A DNA stretch of 64,000 nucleotides from Archangium sp. (GTDB lineage Bacteria; Myxococcota; Myxococcia; Myxococcales; Myxococcaceae). The stretch covers positions 38,235-102,234 of the forward strand of contig JAUXRX010000048.1 of NCBI GenBank assembly GCA_030681645.1, in the 5' to 3' direction. Below the pieces are notes generated by a model that worked only from the letters and a program-made list of their open reading frames with translations, was not told the origin of the DNA and searched no databases. This document shows positions 1-7,852 of the stretch, one piece after another (position 1 is the stretch's first letter; the number at the start of each line of letters is the position of its first letter). Both the position numbers and the translations under genes were made by a program.

Positions 1-9
1 TTCTCACCG

Positions 10-17
10 TGCGATAA
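10..17 (+). promoter_or_regulatory. Putative sigma28-like -10 element (TGCGATAA)
   Basis: The octamer TGCGATAA lies 81 bases before the ATG of the gene at 98. The same octamer occurs 62 bases before the ATG of the related gene at 16104. It resembles the FliA -10 consensus GCCGATAA (six of eight positions), and the cluster encodes a FliA-type sigma factor. The -35 region would fall outside the window, so the promoter cannot be completed here. Confidence 0.4.
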
Positions 18-97
18 TCGAATCACAGGGCGCCTCCGACAAGGGTCGGGGGAACGGAACCCTGGAAACTTCCCGCTGTTTCCTCAAGGAGAATCAC

Positions 98-640
98 ATG
101 AGCGTCAACAACATCAACGGTGGCATGCCGAACCGCATCTCGATGAACGTCACGGTCGCCAAGCAGACTCAGGGCGCGACCTTCGGCGAGAAGGTCAACG
201 CCGGTCTTCACGCGGCTGGTGGGGCTCTCGCCCAGGGCGCTTCGCTCCTCGGCGGCGCGTTGCCCGGTGGCGCGGTCATCTCGGCGGCGGTCTCGTCGGT
301 CGGTAACCTCGCGGGCGGCGCCGGTGGCGGCGCTGCTGCGGCCAGCTACGCGGCGACGGGTGTCGTCGGCTTCTCCGGTGGCGCTGGTGGCGCGGCCGTC
401 GGTGGGACGCCGATCAGCGTCGGTGGCGGCTCGGCTGCCGGCCCGAACCTGACGGCGGGCGCTGGCACGAACGGCATGGGCGCGTACAACAACGACATCG
501 CCTCGATGTCGGCGCAGAACTCGCAGATGCTGCAGGTTCAGATGGCGATGCAGCGCGAGAACACGATGTTCTCGTCGATCTCGAACGTGCTGAAGACCAA
601 GCACGACACCGCGAAGAACTCGGTCGGCAACATCCGCTGA
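98..640 (+). CDS. Gly/Ala-rich T3SS substrate with needle-like C-terminal helix
   Basis: The protein has 180 residues and no signal peptide. Residues 30-130 are very rich in Gly and Ala and mildly hydrophobic. The last 37 residues are polar and helical and end in N-I-R. This tail aligns without gaps to the tail of the protein at 16104-16772, sharing a QxAM-like start, an N before an F, a V, a K, HD and the terminal N-x-R. It also resembles the C-terminal helix of needle subunits such as PrgI, which ends IIQNFR. I infer an exported structural or filament-like substrate, not an enzyme. An AAGGAG-like ribosome site precedes the ATG, a terminator follows, and a TPR chaperone-like gene comes next. 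It could instead be an effector or translocator. Confidence 0.55.
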   Translation: MSVNNINGGMPNRISMNVTVAKQTQGATFGEKVNAGLHAAGGALAQGASLLGGALPGGAVISAAVSSVGNLAGGAGGGAAAASYAATGVVGFSGGAGGAAVGGTPISVGGGSAAGPNLTAGAGTNGMGAYNNDIASMSAQNSQMLQVQMAMQRENTMFSSISNVLKTKHDTAKNSVGNIR

Positions 641-667
641 GCTTCTGACATAGTCGGTGCAACGCGA

Positions 668-694
668 GGGCGGCCCTGGTGGCCGCCCTTCGTG
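668..694 (+). terminator. Rho-independent terminator-like hairpin
   Basis: A perfect 8-bp GC stem (GGGCGGCC/GGCCGCCC) with a 5-base loop is followed by a broken T-rich stretch. It separates the filament-like gene from the TPR gene and would allow the first gene to be expressed alone. Confidence 0.6.
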
Positions 695-734
695 TTATTG
701 TGGCCCCACACTCTCGCAAAGGACATTGAGCCCC

Positions 735-1184
735 ATGGCGGAAGCGAAGTCGGACATCGTCGGCAGCCTCGTTCCCATGACCAAGCAGCAGGCGATGCTG
801 ATGCTCGAGGCGGCCTACCTGTGGATGGATCTGGGGAAGTTCGACAACGCGCGCGAGCTCCTCGCGGGTGCGGCGTTGCTGATGCCCAAGAGCGAAGTGC
901 CGCAGATCGCGCTGGGCAGCCTCGAGTTCAACCAGGGCCACTTCGACAAGGCGCTCCAGGTCTTCCGCCGCGCGCAGCAGCTGGCGCCCCGCGCTTCGCT
1001 CCCCCGCGCTCACTGCGGCGAGACGCTGCTGTTCATGGGCAAGGTGAACGAGGCGATGAAGGAACTCAAGTCGGCGCTCGAGCTCGAGCCCAAGAGCGAC
1101 GGCGCGAAGTTCGCCGAGGCGCTGATCGCCGCCAAAGAGACCGGCGCTCTTCCCCCCCCAAGCAAGCAGCCGAAGGCGAAGTAA
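735..1184 (+). CDS. TPR protein, probable T3SS chaperone
   Basis: The 149-residue protein is built of about three TPR-like helical hairpins between residues 15 and 130, including a typical ALGSLEFNQGHFDKAL repeat, and has a short Pro/Lys tail. Small TPR proteins of this size in T3SS loci are usually chaperones for needle subunits (YscG type) or translocators (SycD type). Its place directly after a needle-like substrate fits that role. The ATG at 735 is chosen because the in-frame upstream extension overlaps the terminator hairpin. The substrate pairing is inference from position. Confidence 0.6.
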   Translation: MAEAKSDIVGSLVPMTKQQAMLMLEAAYLWMDLGKFDNARELLAGAALLMPKSEVPQIALGSLEFNQGHFDKALQVFRRAQQLAPRASLPRAHCGETLLFMGKVNEAMKELKSALELEPKSDGAKFAEALIAAKETGALPPPSKQPKAK

Positions 1185-1193
1185 GGAAGCGTC

Positions 1194-1604
1194 ATGTCAG
1201 TTCGAGGCGTCGGTCGCGGCGGTAAAGCAGGTGGCGCCAGAGGGGCCTCTGGGGCCGGTGGTGCGTCGAAAGCCGGCGCAGCCAGCGGCGCCTTCGGAGC
1301 CAAGGTCGACAAGGCCGAATCGCTCGTGGGTCCCTCGGGCGCAGCGGGCTCGTCCAACGTCGGCAACGTGGGCCCCACCGATCCGGTGACGGCGCAGGCG
1401 ATGGACCTGGTGCGTCAGCTCCGCAGCGGGCAGCTCAAGAGCCGTGAAGAGGCGACCAAGAAGCTGGTGGCCGACATCCTCCGCGAGAAGGTGCGGACCC
1501 AGTCGAAGAAGCTGACCGACAAGATCTTCGAGCAGCTCAAAGACGATCCACGTCTCAACCAGACCCTCGAGCGCTTGTGGGACCGCGCCGAGGAACAGGA
1601 GTAA
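1194..1604 (+). CDS. Small protein with FlgM-like tail, possible anti-sigma factor
   Basis: The 136-residue protein has a low-complexity Gly/Ala/Ser N-terminal half (residues 1-60, probably disordered) and a charged helical C-terminal half. The segment from about residue 65 (DLVRQLRSGQLK, then ADILREK) recalls the sigma28-binding region of FlgM, which has IRNGELK followed by ADSLIRE. The gene lies 6 bases upstream of a FliA-type sigma gene and inside a secretion cluster, the setting expected of an exported anti-sigma factor. Similarity is short and judged by eye, so the function is a hypothesis. A secreted T3SS component is the main alternative. Confidence 0.4.
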   Translation: MSVRGVGRGGKAGGARGASGAGGASKAGAASGAFGAKVDKAESLVGPSGAAGSSNVGNVGPTDPVTAQAMDLVRQLRSGQLKSREEATKKLVADILREKVRTQSKKLTDKIFEQLKDDPRLNQTLERLWDRAEEQE

Positions 1605-1610
1605 TCGGCC

Positions 1611-2378
1611 GTGGCGCTCGGGGAAACCAAGCCTCAGATCCTCGAGAAGTACGGCCCGTACGTACGGTCACTCGCGGCCCAGGTGCGCAAGCAGTTCAAC
1701 TCGCAGTTCGAGATGGACGAGCTGGTGGCGTGGGGCCAGATCGGCCTGCTGGAAGCCGCTGAGCGCTTCGACGCCCGCGTCGGCGCCAACTTCCTCACTT
1801 TTGCCCACTACCGCATCAAGGGCGCCATCTACGACGGCCTGCGGAAGATGGGCGTGCTCAAGGGCGGGGCAGCAGCATCCGAGCGGGCCAACGCCTACAT
1901 GACCAACCTGTCGGATCGAGGGGGCAGCGGTGGCTCCCTCGACGACGACGTGCGCGAAATCTCAGGCGCGGTCACGGGCCTGGCGATGGTCTTCGCCACC
2001 AGCCTGGAAGGCACCGAAGGTCTTCAGGTTTCCGACGAACAGCTCCCGGCTGACGAAAAAATCCAGCTCGAGCAGATGCGCCGCCGGGTGCGGGCCGCCA
2101 TCGAGAAGCTCCCGGAAAAAGAGCGGAAATTGCTCCAGGGCTACTACTTCCAGAACAAGACGCTGGAAGAGGCCGGGGCCGAGATCGGCCAGTCGAAGAG
2201 CTGGGCCAGCCGCCTGCATGCCCGTGCAGTGGAGACCTTGAAGCAACTCCTCGAAGAAGACGACGATAACCAGTCAGACCACAACAGGAGCAATGACCAT
2301 GGCCGGACCACTGGCAGGAATCTCGGCAGCACAGATCGCCCAGCAGAAGCTCCCCGACCAGGCCGCACAGCAGGTTAA
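1611..2378 (+). CDS. FliA/WhiG-type sigma-70 family sigma factor
   Basis: The 255-residue protein starts at GTG, 6 bases after the preceding gene. Sigma region 2 is clear at residues 35-80: EMDELVAWGQIGLLEAAERF, then an FLTFAHYRIKGAIYDGLRK-type segment. Region 4 lies at about 165-225, with LPEKERKLLQGYYF and a helix-turn-helix around SKSWASRLHARA. Length and layout fit the sigma28 group, which directs late flagellar transcription. Here it sits in a T3SS cluster with no flagellin, so its targets are probably the substrate genes that carry TGCGATAA. The last 26 codons overlap the start of sctI, giving translational coupling. Confidence 0.85.
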   Translation: MALGETKPQILEKYGPYVRSLAAQVRKQFNSQFEMDELVAWGQIGLLEAAERFDARVGANFLTFAHYRIKGAIYDGLRKMGVLKGGAAASERANAYMTNLSDRGGSGGSLDDDVREISGAVTGLAMVFATSLEGTEGLQVSDEQLPADEKIQLEQMRRRVRAAIEKLPEKERKLLQGYYFQNKTLEEAGAEIGQSKSWASRLHARAVETLKQLLEEDDDNQSDHNRSNDHGRTTGRNLGSTDRPAEAPRPGRTAG

Positions 2379-2826
2379 CAAGGCCGGTCCGAGCAAGTTC
2401 GATCAGAGCATGAAGAGCCAGGGCCCCGAGGCCGCTGGCAAGGTGGGCCACGTTCAGCAGGCCCAACAGGTTCAGAAGCTCGATCAGCTCAAGCACGTCG
2501 AGCAGCTCCAGAAGACCGACAAGGCGGGCTTCAACAAGCTCGACAAGAACGTCACCGGCAAGGGCATGGACCCTGTCGCCCAGAAGACCGAGGTCAGCAA
2601 GTCGTCTTCGATGATGTCCTCGATGATGGCCAACCTCGAGAAGGGCCAGGCCCACATCGACAAGCTCATCAACGGCGGCATCTCGGGCGGCAAGTCGATG
2701 TCGAACCAGGAGCTGCTCTCGATGCAGGCCGGCATGTACAAGTACACGCAGGAACTCGACCTCGTCTCGAAGGTCGTCGAGAAGGCCACCAGCGGCCTCA
2801 AGGACACCCTCAAGACCCAGGTCTGA
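2299..2826 (+). CDS. sctI: T3SS inner rod protein SctI-like
   Basis: The N-terminal 100 residues are Gln/Lys-rich and low in complexity. The last 70 residues match the inner-rod family: a helix with MSNQELLSMQAGMYKYTQEL, followed by LVSKVVEKATSGLKDTL at the end, the usual pattern of YscI/EscI proteins. Rod subunits line the export channel inside the basal body. The ATG at 2299 is preferred over 2293 because GGAG at 2287-2290 is 8 bases from 2299 and only 2 from 2293. At 175 residues it is longer than typical SctI (about 80-140) because of the N-terminal extension. It ends at a strong terminator. Confidence 0.75.
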   Translation: MAGPLAGISAAQIAQQKLPDQAAQQVNKAGPSKFDQSMKSQGPEAAGKVGHVQQAQQVQKLDQLKHVEQLQKTDKAGFNKLDKNVTGKGMDPVAQKTEVSKSSSMMSSMMANLEKGQAHIDKLINGGISGGKSMSNQELLSMQAGMYKYTQELDLVSKVVEKATSGLKDTLKTQV

Positions 2827-2850
2827 GCGTCAGCAGTCCTCAGTGAAAAG

Positions 2851-2882
2851 GGCGGCTTCCATCGCGGAGGCCGCCTTTTTTC
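2851..2882 (+). terminator. Rho-independent terminator
   Basis: A 10-bp stem (GGCGGCTTCC/GGAGGCCGCC, one G-T pair) with a 5-base loop is followed by six T residues. It separates sctI from the structural operon starting at sctJ. Confidence 0.85.
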
Positions 2883-2908
2883 GTTTCTTTGGATATGGTC
2901 GCGCCCTC

Positions 2909-3700
2909 ATGAGCCGTTTCGTGCGCTCCTCCTCTTTCTTCGGCGTGGTCCTCCTCGCTTCTGCGTGCTCGGTCAACCTCCAGCATGATCTGACGGAGGA
3001 CGACGCCAACGACATCTACGTGCTCCTGCAGAAGAAGAGCATCGATGCCTCGAAGCTGAAGGAAGGCGAAGGCAAAGAGGCCCGCTACGTCATCTCGGTG
3101 CCCAAGGCCGACGTGGCCACGGCCGCGCAGCTTCTGCGCGAGCATTCCCTGCCGCGGCCCCAGTCTGACGGCCTGGCCATCTTCAAGATGACCAAGGGCA
3201 TGATCCCCACCCAGACCGAAGAGCGCGCGATGTTCATCGAGGCGCTCGGCGGCGAGGTCTCGAACGCGCTCAACCGGATCCCCGGCGTGCTCGAGGCGCG
3301 GACGATCGTGATGATCCCCGAGGTGAACGATCTGACGCAGCCCGAGAAGAAGCCCCTGCCGTCCGCCTCGGTGCTGATCAAGTACATGGCCGTCGACGGC
3401 AAGTCGCCGGTGCCGATGGACGACATCCAGTCCTTCGTCGCCAGCGCCGTGCCCGAGCTGAAGAAGGAGAACGTCAAGGTGCTGATGACCGAGGCGAAGT
3501 TCGTCACCGAGGTGAGCGAAGAGCCGCGGCTCCAGCGCATTCTCGGCGTCAACATCGACAAGGCGAGCGCCGGCACGTTCAAGGCGATCATCGGCGTGTT
3601 CGCGCTGCTCTTCATCGCCATGGCCGGCCTGACCGCGTTCATGGTGGTCCGCAAACCCGCCGCGCGTCCTGCCCCGCGCGCCAAGACCCAGGAAGGCTGA
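2909..3700 (+). CDS. sctJ: T3SS inner-membrane ring lipoprotein SctJ (FliF/YscJ family)
   Basis: The 263-residue protein begins with a lipoprotein signal peptide (VVLLASAC lipobox, Cys near residue 19). Two ring-building modules follow: residues 20-85, with the family pattern LTEDDANDIYVLLQKKSID, and 100-195, with LSN-type ALNRIPGVLEARTIVMIP. A transmembrane helix lies near 225-250 and ends in a basic tail. This is the layout of YscJ/PrgK, which form the inner ring of the basal body. The ATG at 2909 gives a proper signal peptide; an earlier in-frame ATG would overlap the terminator. It begins the sctJ-sctU run of nearly abutting genes. Confidence 0.92.
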   Translation: MSRFVRSSSFFGVVLLASACSVNLQHDLTEDDANDIYVLLQKKSIDASKLKEGEGKEARYVISVPKADVATAAQLLREHSLPRPQSDGLAIFKMTKGMIPTQTEERAMFIEALGGEVSNALNRIPGVLEARTIVMIPEVNDLTQPEKKPLPSASVLIKYMAVDGKSPVPMDDIQSFVASAVPELKKENVKVLMTEAKFVTEVSEEPRLQRILGVNIDKASAGTFKAIIGVFALLFIAMAGLTAFMVVRKPAARPAPRAKTQEG

Positions 3701-3735
3701 GCCGCTCCCGGCGGGAGCAGCCCAGGTGGTGAGCC

Positions 3736-5226
3736 GTGGAGCAATTCTTCACGTCGCTTTCCAAGCGACAGACGATGCTCCTGCTGACGTCTCTGGCCTT
3801 CGGTGGCTCTGAGGCCGTCGCGGCCTACGAGCACCTCGACCAGGGTGAAGAAGAGCTGCTCAAGCACCGCGCCATGGGCGTGCTCCAGATTCCCCGCGAC
3901 AAGCGCATTCCGCTGCTCGTGCAGGAGATCAAGCGCCTCGTCACGCAGCGCCGCCGCCAGCTCGCCAGCGCCGACCCGAAGCGGCTCGCCGTGCTGCTCA
4001 AGAAGGAACGTTCGACGGTGGTCGAGGTGGTCTTAGGCGCGCTCGCGTCTGACCTCGCGAACGCGGTGCGGGCCGAGATGGGCAACCCCGCGCCGGTGAA
4101 GCTCCTGCGCGACGTGAAGCCCGAGGTGCTGTCGATCGTGCGCTGGAAGCTCGAAGACGCCCTGCGCTCGAACGCGCCCCAGGTGGGCAGCTTCCGCTTC
4201 ACCGATCTCTCGATGATGCAGCAGCGCGAGATCCTCGCGGTGGCCGATCGCATGGGCGCGCGCGTGCTGGCCACGGCGGTGGCGGGGCTGGGTGACGAAG
4301 CGAGAGCGGCCTTCCTCACCGCGCTCCCGCCAGATCAGCGCCAGCTGGCGGCGCGGGCCGCGGAGGCCGGCGCCTCACGCCGCCTCACCGAGAAAGACGC
4401 GAAGCTGGTGCTCGAGATGCACGGCGCGCTCGAGAACCCCTCGCAGGGCATGCGCAGCGCGGGCGTGCAGCGCATCGTGCGCGCCTGCTACGCGCAGTCT
4501 CCCGAGTTCGCGCAGCGCTTCGCCGAGCGGCACCAGGGCGAGATCGGCAAGCTCCTCAACCGCTGGCTGCGCGAAGAGAAGGGCAAGCCGGTCAAGGGCG
4601 ACGGCGGGCGCCTCGACATCGTCGAGCAGCTCGAGCGCCTCGCGCAGAAGGGCATCGTCGATCGCCCGATGCGGCTGCCCCCGCCGATGAAGGCGCCCGC
4701 GGCGCCGCCGCCCCCGATGCTCCGGCCTCCTCCGGGCAGCTCGGCACCGTCGGGCCAGGCCTCGAGGGTGGCGCCCAGCTCTTCACCGTCGAACCCGGCG
4801 TCGAGAGTGCTCGTCGCGCCGCCGCAGCGCCGCAACACCGGGTCGTCGGCGCAGGCTGCGCCCCTGCCGCAGAACGCCGCGCGCCGCCCCGCGCCGTCGT
4901 CGGGCCAGCCGCCACGCCGCGACCCGATGGCCGATCGCGAAGCGCGCCGCGCCGGGGCGCAGGGCTCGGGCGTGGTGCCGAACCTCAAGCCGGGCACGCG
5001 GCCCACCGACTCGCAGGTGAGGGCCCAGCGGGTGCTGCGCGATGGCAAGCCGCTCGCGAACGACGCGCTCGCCACCCAGCCGCCCCAGCGCTCGACCTCG
5101 CCGGTGCAGGCGATTCCCCGCCGGAAGGACCCGGCGACGGGCCAGCCGACAGGCAGCACCACCAACCCCCACCGTTCTGCGGTGCTCAAGGGACCAGGTC
5201 GTGGACCGGCCGGTGGTTCGCGTTAG
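3736..5226 (+). CDS. FliG-like T3SS cytoplasmic protein with Pro-rich tail
   Basis: The 496-residue protein starts at GTG. Its first 290 residues follow the FliG plan: an N-terminal helical domain (LLLTSLAFGGSEAVAAYEHL), a middle segment (ADPKRLAVLLKKERSTVVE) matching the FliG DPxxLAxLLKxExPQ region, and a C-terminal armadillo-like domain (FRFTDLSMMQQREILAVADR, then GDEARAAFLTALP) matching the FliG FEDLVLLDDRSIQ region. It lies between sctJ and sctL, as fliG lies between fliF and fliH. By eye most charged torque residues of FliG_C are not conserved. Residues 310-496 are a Pro/Arg/Ser-rich disordered tail. Known injectisomes have SctK here instead. The likely role is linking SctJ to the SctQ cytoplasmic platform. 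Confidence 0.65.
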   Translation: MEQFFTSLSKRQTMLLLTSLAFGGSEAVAAYEHLDQGEEELLKHRAMGVLQIPRDKRIPLLVQEIKRLVTQRRRQLASADPKRLAVLLKKERSTVVEVVLGALASDLANAVRAEMGNPAPVKLLRDVKPEVLSIVRWKLEDALRSNAPQVGSFRFTDLSMMQQREILAVADRMGARVLATAVAGLGDEARAAFLTALPPDQRQLAARAAEAGASRRLTEKDAKLVLEMHGALENPSQGMRSAGVQRIVRACYAQSPEFAQRFAERHQGEIGKLLNRWLREEKGKPVKGDGGRLDIVEQLERLAQKGIVDRPMRLPPPMKAPAAPPPPMLRPPPGSSAPSGQASRVAPSSSPSNPASRVLVAPPQRRNTGSSAQAAPLPQNAARRPAPSSGQPPRRDPMADREARRAGAQGSGVVPNLKPGTRPTDSQVRAQRVLRDGKPLANDALATQPPQRSTSPVQAIPRRKDPATGQPTGSTTNPHRSAVLKGPGRGPAGGSR

Positions 5227-5237
5227 AGTAGCGGCCG

Positions 5238-5981
5238 ATGGATGACGGGCCGCGCGACGAACGAAGACCCCCCACGGGGACCCCACGAGTGATCGGGAAG
5301 GTCATCAAAGGGAGTGAGAGTGGCGAGGTGTCGCCGCTGAGCGAGAGGTCTGTCGTCGCCCCCTCGGGCGCAGGCGGTGGCGGTGGCGCTCCGCGCCGCG
5401 GTGTCGTCAACGCCGAGGAGTACGAGGCGAAGACCGCGGGCAAGCAGATCATCGCCGAGGCCCAGGCGAAGGCCGATGAGATCAAGGCCGAGGCCCTGCG
5501 CTTCAAGGAAGAGGTCTTCGCCAAGGCGCGCGACGAGGCCAAGGCCGACGTGCAGGCGCGCGCGGCCGAAGAGATCGCCCGGGCGAAGATGCAGGCGGGG
5601 CAGATCGTCGCCGACAGCGAGAAGCAGGTGCTCGAGCTGGCGCTGAAGGTGGCCGCGAAGATCATCAGCCGCGACCTCGAGCGCGAGCCCGACGTGCTGC
5701 TGGAGATCGTGGCCAACTGCACCGAGGCCGCGCGCAGCTCGAAGGCGATGATCTTCAAGGTGCACCCCGAAGACGGCAAGCGGCTTCGCGAGAAGGCGCC
5801 GCGGCTGATCGAGCTGATCGGGCGGTCGGTGGACATCACCATTCGCGACGACTCCGACATCGAGCGGGGCGGGTGCGTGATCCAGACCGAGTACGGCACC
5901 ATCGACGGGCAGATCCGCACGCAGTTCGAGATGTTGCGGAACGTGCTGATGCCGGCCGACGCGAAAAAAGAAGTGAAGTGA
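5238..5981 (+). CDS. sctL: T3SS ATPase stator SctL (FliH family)
   Basis: The 247-residue protein has a long Ala/Glu/Lys coiled coil at residues 60-130 and a globular FliH/YscL C-terminal domain (residues 135-245, with ALKVAAKIISRDLEREPDV and a late MLRNVLMP segment). These proteins bind and restrain the SctN ATPase and tie it to the C-ring. ATG 5238 follows the FliG-like gene by 11 bases; a GTG at 5289 is an alternative start that keeps the VIGKVIKGS segment. The stop overlaps the sctN start. Confidence 0.85.
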   Translation: MDDGPRDERRPPTGTPRVIGKVIKGSESGEVSPLSERSVVAPSGAGGGGGAPRRGVVNAEEYEAKTAGKQIIAEAQAKADEIKAEALRFKEEVFAKARDEAKADVQARAAEEIARAKMQAGQIVADSEKQVLELALKVAAKIISRDLEREPDVLLEIVANCTEAARSSKAMIFKVHPEDGKRLREKAPRLIELIGRSVDITIRDDSDIERGGCVIQTEYGTIDGQIRTQFEMLRNVLMPADAKKEVK

Positions 5982-7306
5982 TGGCCATCGACCTGCGCCG
6001 GTACGCTGATCTCCTCAAGAACACCCAGACGGTGCGGGTGCGAGGCCGCGTCACCGAGCTGACGGGCCTGGTGATCAAGGCCGCCGTGCCCAACGTGCGC
6101 ATCGGCGAGGTGTGCCTCATTCGCGGCAGCGGTGGCCGGGCCGAGGTGCGCGCCGAGGTGGTGGGCTTCCAGGGCGACACCGTGATGCTCATGCCCCTGG
6201 GCGAGCTCTCGGGCATCGGCCCCGATTCCGAGGTGGTGCCCACCGGGCGGCCGCTGATGATCTGGGGGGGCGACGGCCTGCTGGGGCGCGTGCTCAACGG
6301 GCTGGGCGAGCCGATCGACGGCCGGCCGCTGCCCACCGAGACCATGGTGCCCTGGGCGGTGGACCGCGACTGTCCCGACCCGTTCAAGCGCCAGCGCATC
6401 ACCCGCCCGCTCTCGCTGGGGGTGCGCTGCATCGACGGGTTGCTCACCGTGGGAGAAGGCCAGCGCATCGGGCTCTTCGCAGGCTCGGGCGTCGGTAAGT
6501 CGACCCTGATGGGGCAGATCGCCCGGCAGACGGCGGCCGAGCTGTCGGTCATCGCGCTCATCGGCGAGCGTGGTCGCGAAGTGCTCGAGTTCATCGAAGA
6601 CGCGCTGGGCCACGAGGGCATGAAGCGCTCGGTGGTGGTGTGCGCCACCTCGGACCAGCCCGCCCTGGTGCGCTTGCGCGCCGGCTACGTGGCCACGGCC
6701 ATCGCCGAGTTCTTCCGCGAGCGCGGCGGCAACGTGCTCTTCATGCTCGACACGGTGACCCGCCTGGCGCGCGCCCAGCGTGACATCGGCCTGGCCATCG
6801 GCGAGCCGCCCGCGCGCCAGGGCTACCCGCCGTCGGTCTTCTCGATGCTGCCGCGCATGATGGAGCGCACCGGCAACTCGGAGAAGGGCAAGTGCACCGC
6901 CATCTACACCTGCCTCGTGGCCGGTGGAGACATGGAAGAGCCCATCGCCGACGAAGTGCGCGGCATTCTCGACGGCCACTTCATCTTGAACCGCGCCATC
7001 GGAGAGCGGAACCAGTGGCCCGCGATGGACGTGCTGGCCTCGCTGTCCCGCGTGATGAGCCAGATCGTCAGCAAGGAGCACAAGAAGGCCGGCGGCAAGC
7101 TCCGCGAGACGCTGTCGACCTACGAGAAGCAGCGCGACCTGATCCTCCTCGGCGCGTACCAGTACGGCACCGACCCGCGCACCGACTACGCCATCGACAA
7201 GTACGACACGATCATCGCCTTCCTCAAGCAGGACACCCACGAGAACTCGCCCTTCGAAGAGACGGTGCAGCGCCTGGTGGACATGTTCGCCGACGCCGCC
7301 GAGTGA
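5981..7306 (+). CDS. sctN: T3SS ATPase SctN (FliI/YscN family)
   Basis: The 441-residue protein is a full-length export ATPase. The N-terminal beta domain (residues 1-85) precedes the nucleotide-binding domain, with Walker A GSGVGKST at 168-175, GERGREV near 190 and Walker B VLFMLDTVTRLA near 250. The FliI-type C-terminal domain ends at 441. It hydrolyses ATP to unload chaperones and unfold substrates at the export gate. The ATG at 5981 shares a base with the TGA of sctL, so the two are translationally coupled. Family assignment is secure. The system is called non-flagellar from context. Confidence 0.96.
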   Translation: MAIDLRRYADLLKNTQTVRVRGRVTELTGLVIKAAVPNVRIGEVCLIRGSGGRAEVRAEVVGFQGDTVMLMPLGELSGIGPDSEVVPTGRPLMIWGGDGLLGRVLNGLGEPIDGRPLPTETMVPWAVDRDCPDPFKRQRITRPLSLGVRCIDGLLTVGEGQRIGLFAGSGVGKSTLMGQIARQTAAELSVIALIGERGREVLEFIEDALGHEGMKRSVVVCATSDQPALVRLRAGYVATAIAEFFRERGGNVLFMLDTVTRLARAQRDIGLAIGEPPARQGYPPSVFSMLPRMMERTGNSEKGKCTAIYTCLVAGGDMEEPIADEVRGILDGHFILNRAIGERNQWPAMDVLASLSRVMSQIVSKEHKKAGGKLRETLSTYEKQRDLILLGAYQYGTDPRTDYAIDKYDTIIAFLKQDTHENSPFEETVQRLVDMFADAAE

Positions 7307-7351
7307 TGTAGGTGCACCACCCTCGTGAGGCCGGTGTAAGCTGCGGCCGCC

Positions 7352-7852
7352 ATGCCTCCGTATCGACTCCAGGTCCTCCTCGACATTCGCACCAAGGCTG
7401 AAGACGCAGCCAAGGACGCGTTCGCCGAGGCGCTCAAGGCCGCCGACAAGGAAAAGAAGCAGCTGGTCAGCATGAACCAGCAGCTCGAGCGCATGAAGGT
7501 GGAGCGCAAGGCCAAGGTGCAGGCGTTCCTCCAGGAGATGACCCAGAAGGGCGGGGGCATCAGCGGCTTCCAGCAGATGGGCCGGTTCGAGCAGCGCCTC
7601 AAGGACGAAGAGGCCCAGTTCATGCTCGACATCGAGCGCCAGAAAGAGGTCGTGGTGCAGGCCGAGAACCTGGTCGAGCAGCGCCGCGCCGAGATGGCCG
7701 AGGCCGCCAAGGAGAAGAAGGCCATCGAGAAGAACAAGGAAGCCTGGGCGAAGCAGGTGAAGCAGGAACGTCAGACGAAGGAAGAGGCGAACCAGGAAGA
7801 GATTGGAGCGGTGCTCCACCTCGCCCGGACGCGCCTGGAGAAGAAGTCATGA
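7352..7852 (+). CDS. sctO: T3SS central stalk SctO (FliJ family)
   Basis: The 166-residue protein is almost entirely a charged antiparallel coiled coil: MPPYRLQVLLDIRTKAEDAA, then repeated Glu/Lys/Gln/Ala heptads. The FliJ signature of an N-terminal RLQxLLDxR segment is present. FliJ/SctO sits in the ATPase hexamer pore and couples it to SctV. The gene follows sctN and its stop overlaps the sctP start by 4 bases. Confidence 0.8.
   Translation: MPPYRLQVLLDIRTKAEDAAKDAFAEALKAADKEKKQLVSMNQQLERMKVERKAKVQAFLQEMTQKGGGISGFQQMGRFEQRLKDEEAQFMLDIERQKEVVVQAENLVEQRRAEMAEAAKEKKAIEKNKEAWAKQVKQERQTKEEANQEEIGAVLHLARTRLEKKS

Noticed and set aside
5186..7819. Very long antisense open frame (minus strand, 877 codons) across sctL-sctO
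   Set aside because: It is a GC-driven shadow of well-recognised genes; its translation is low-complexity His/Leu/Arg and matches no fold.
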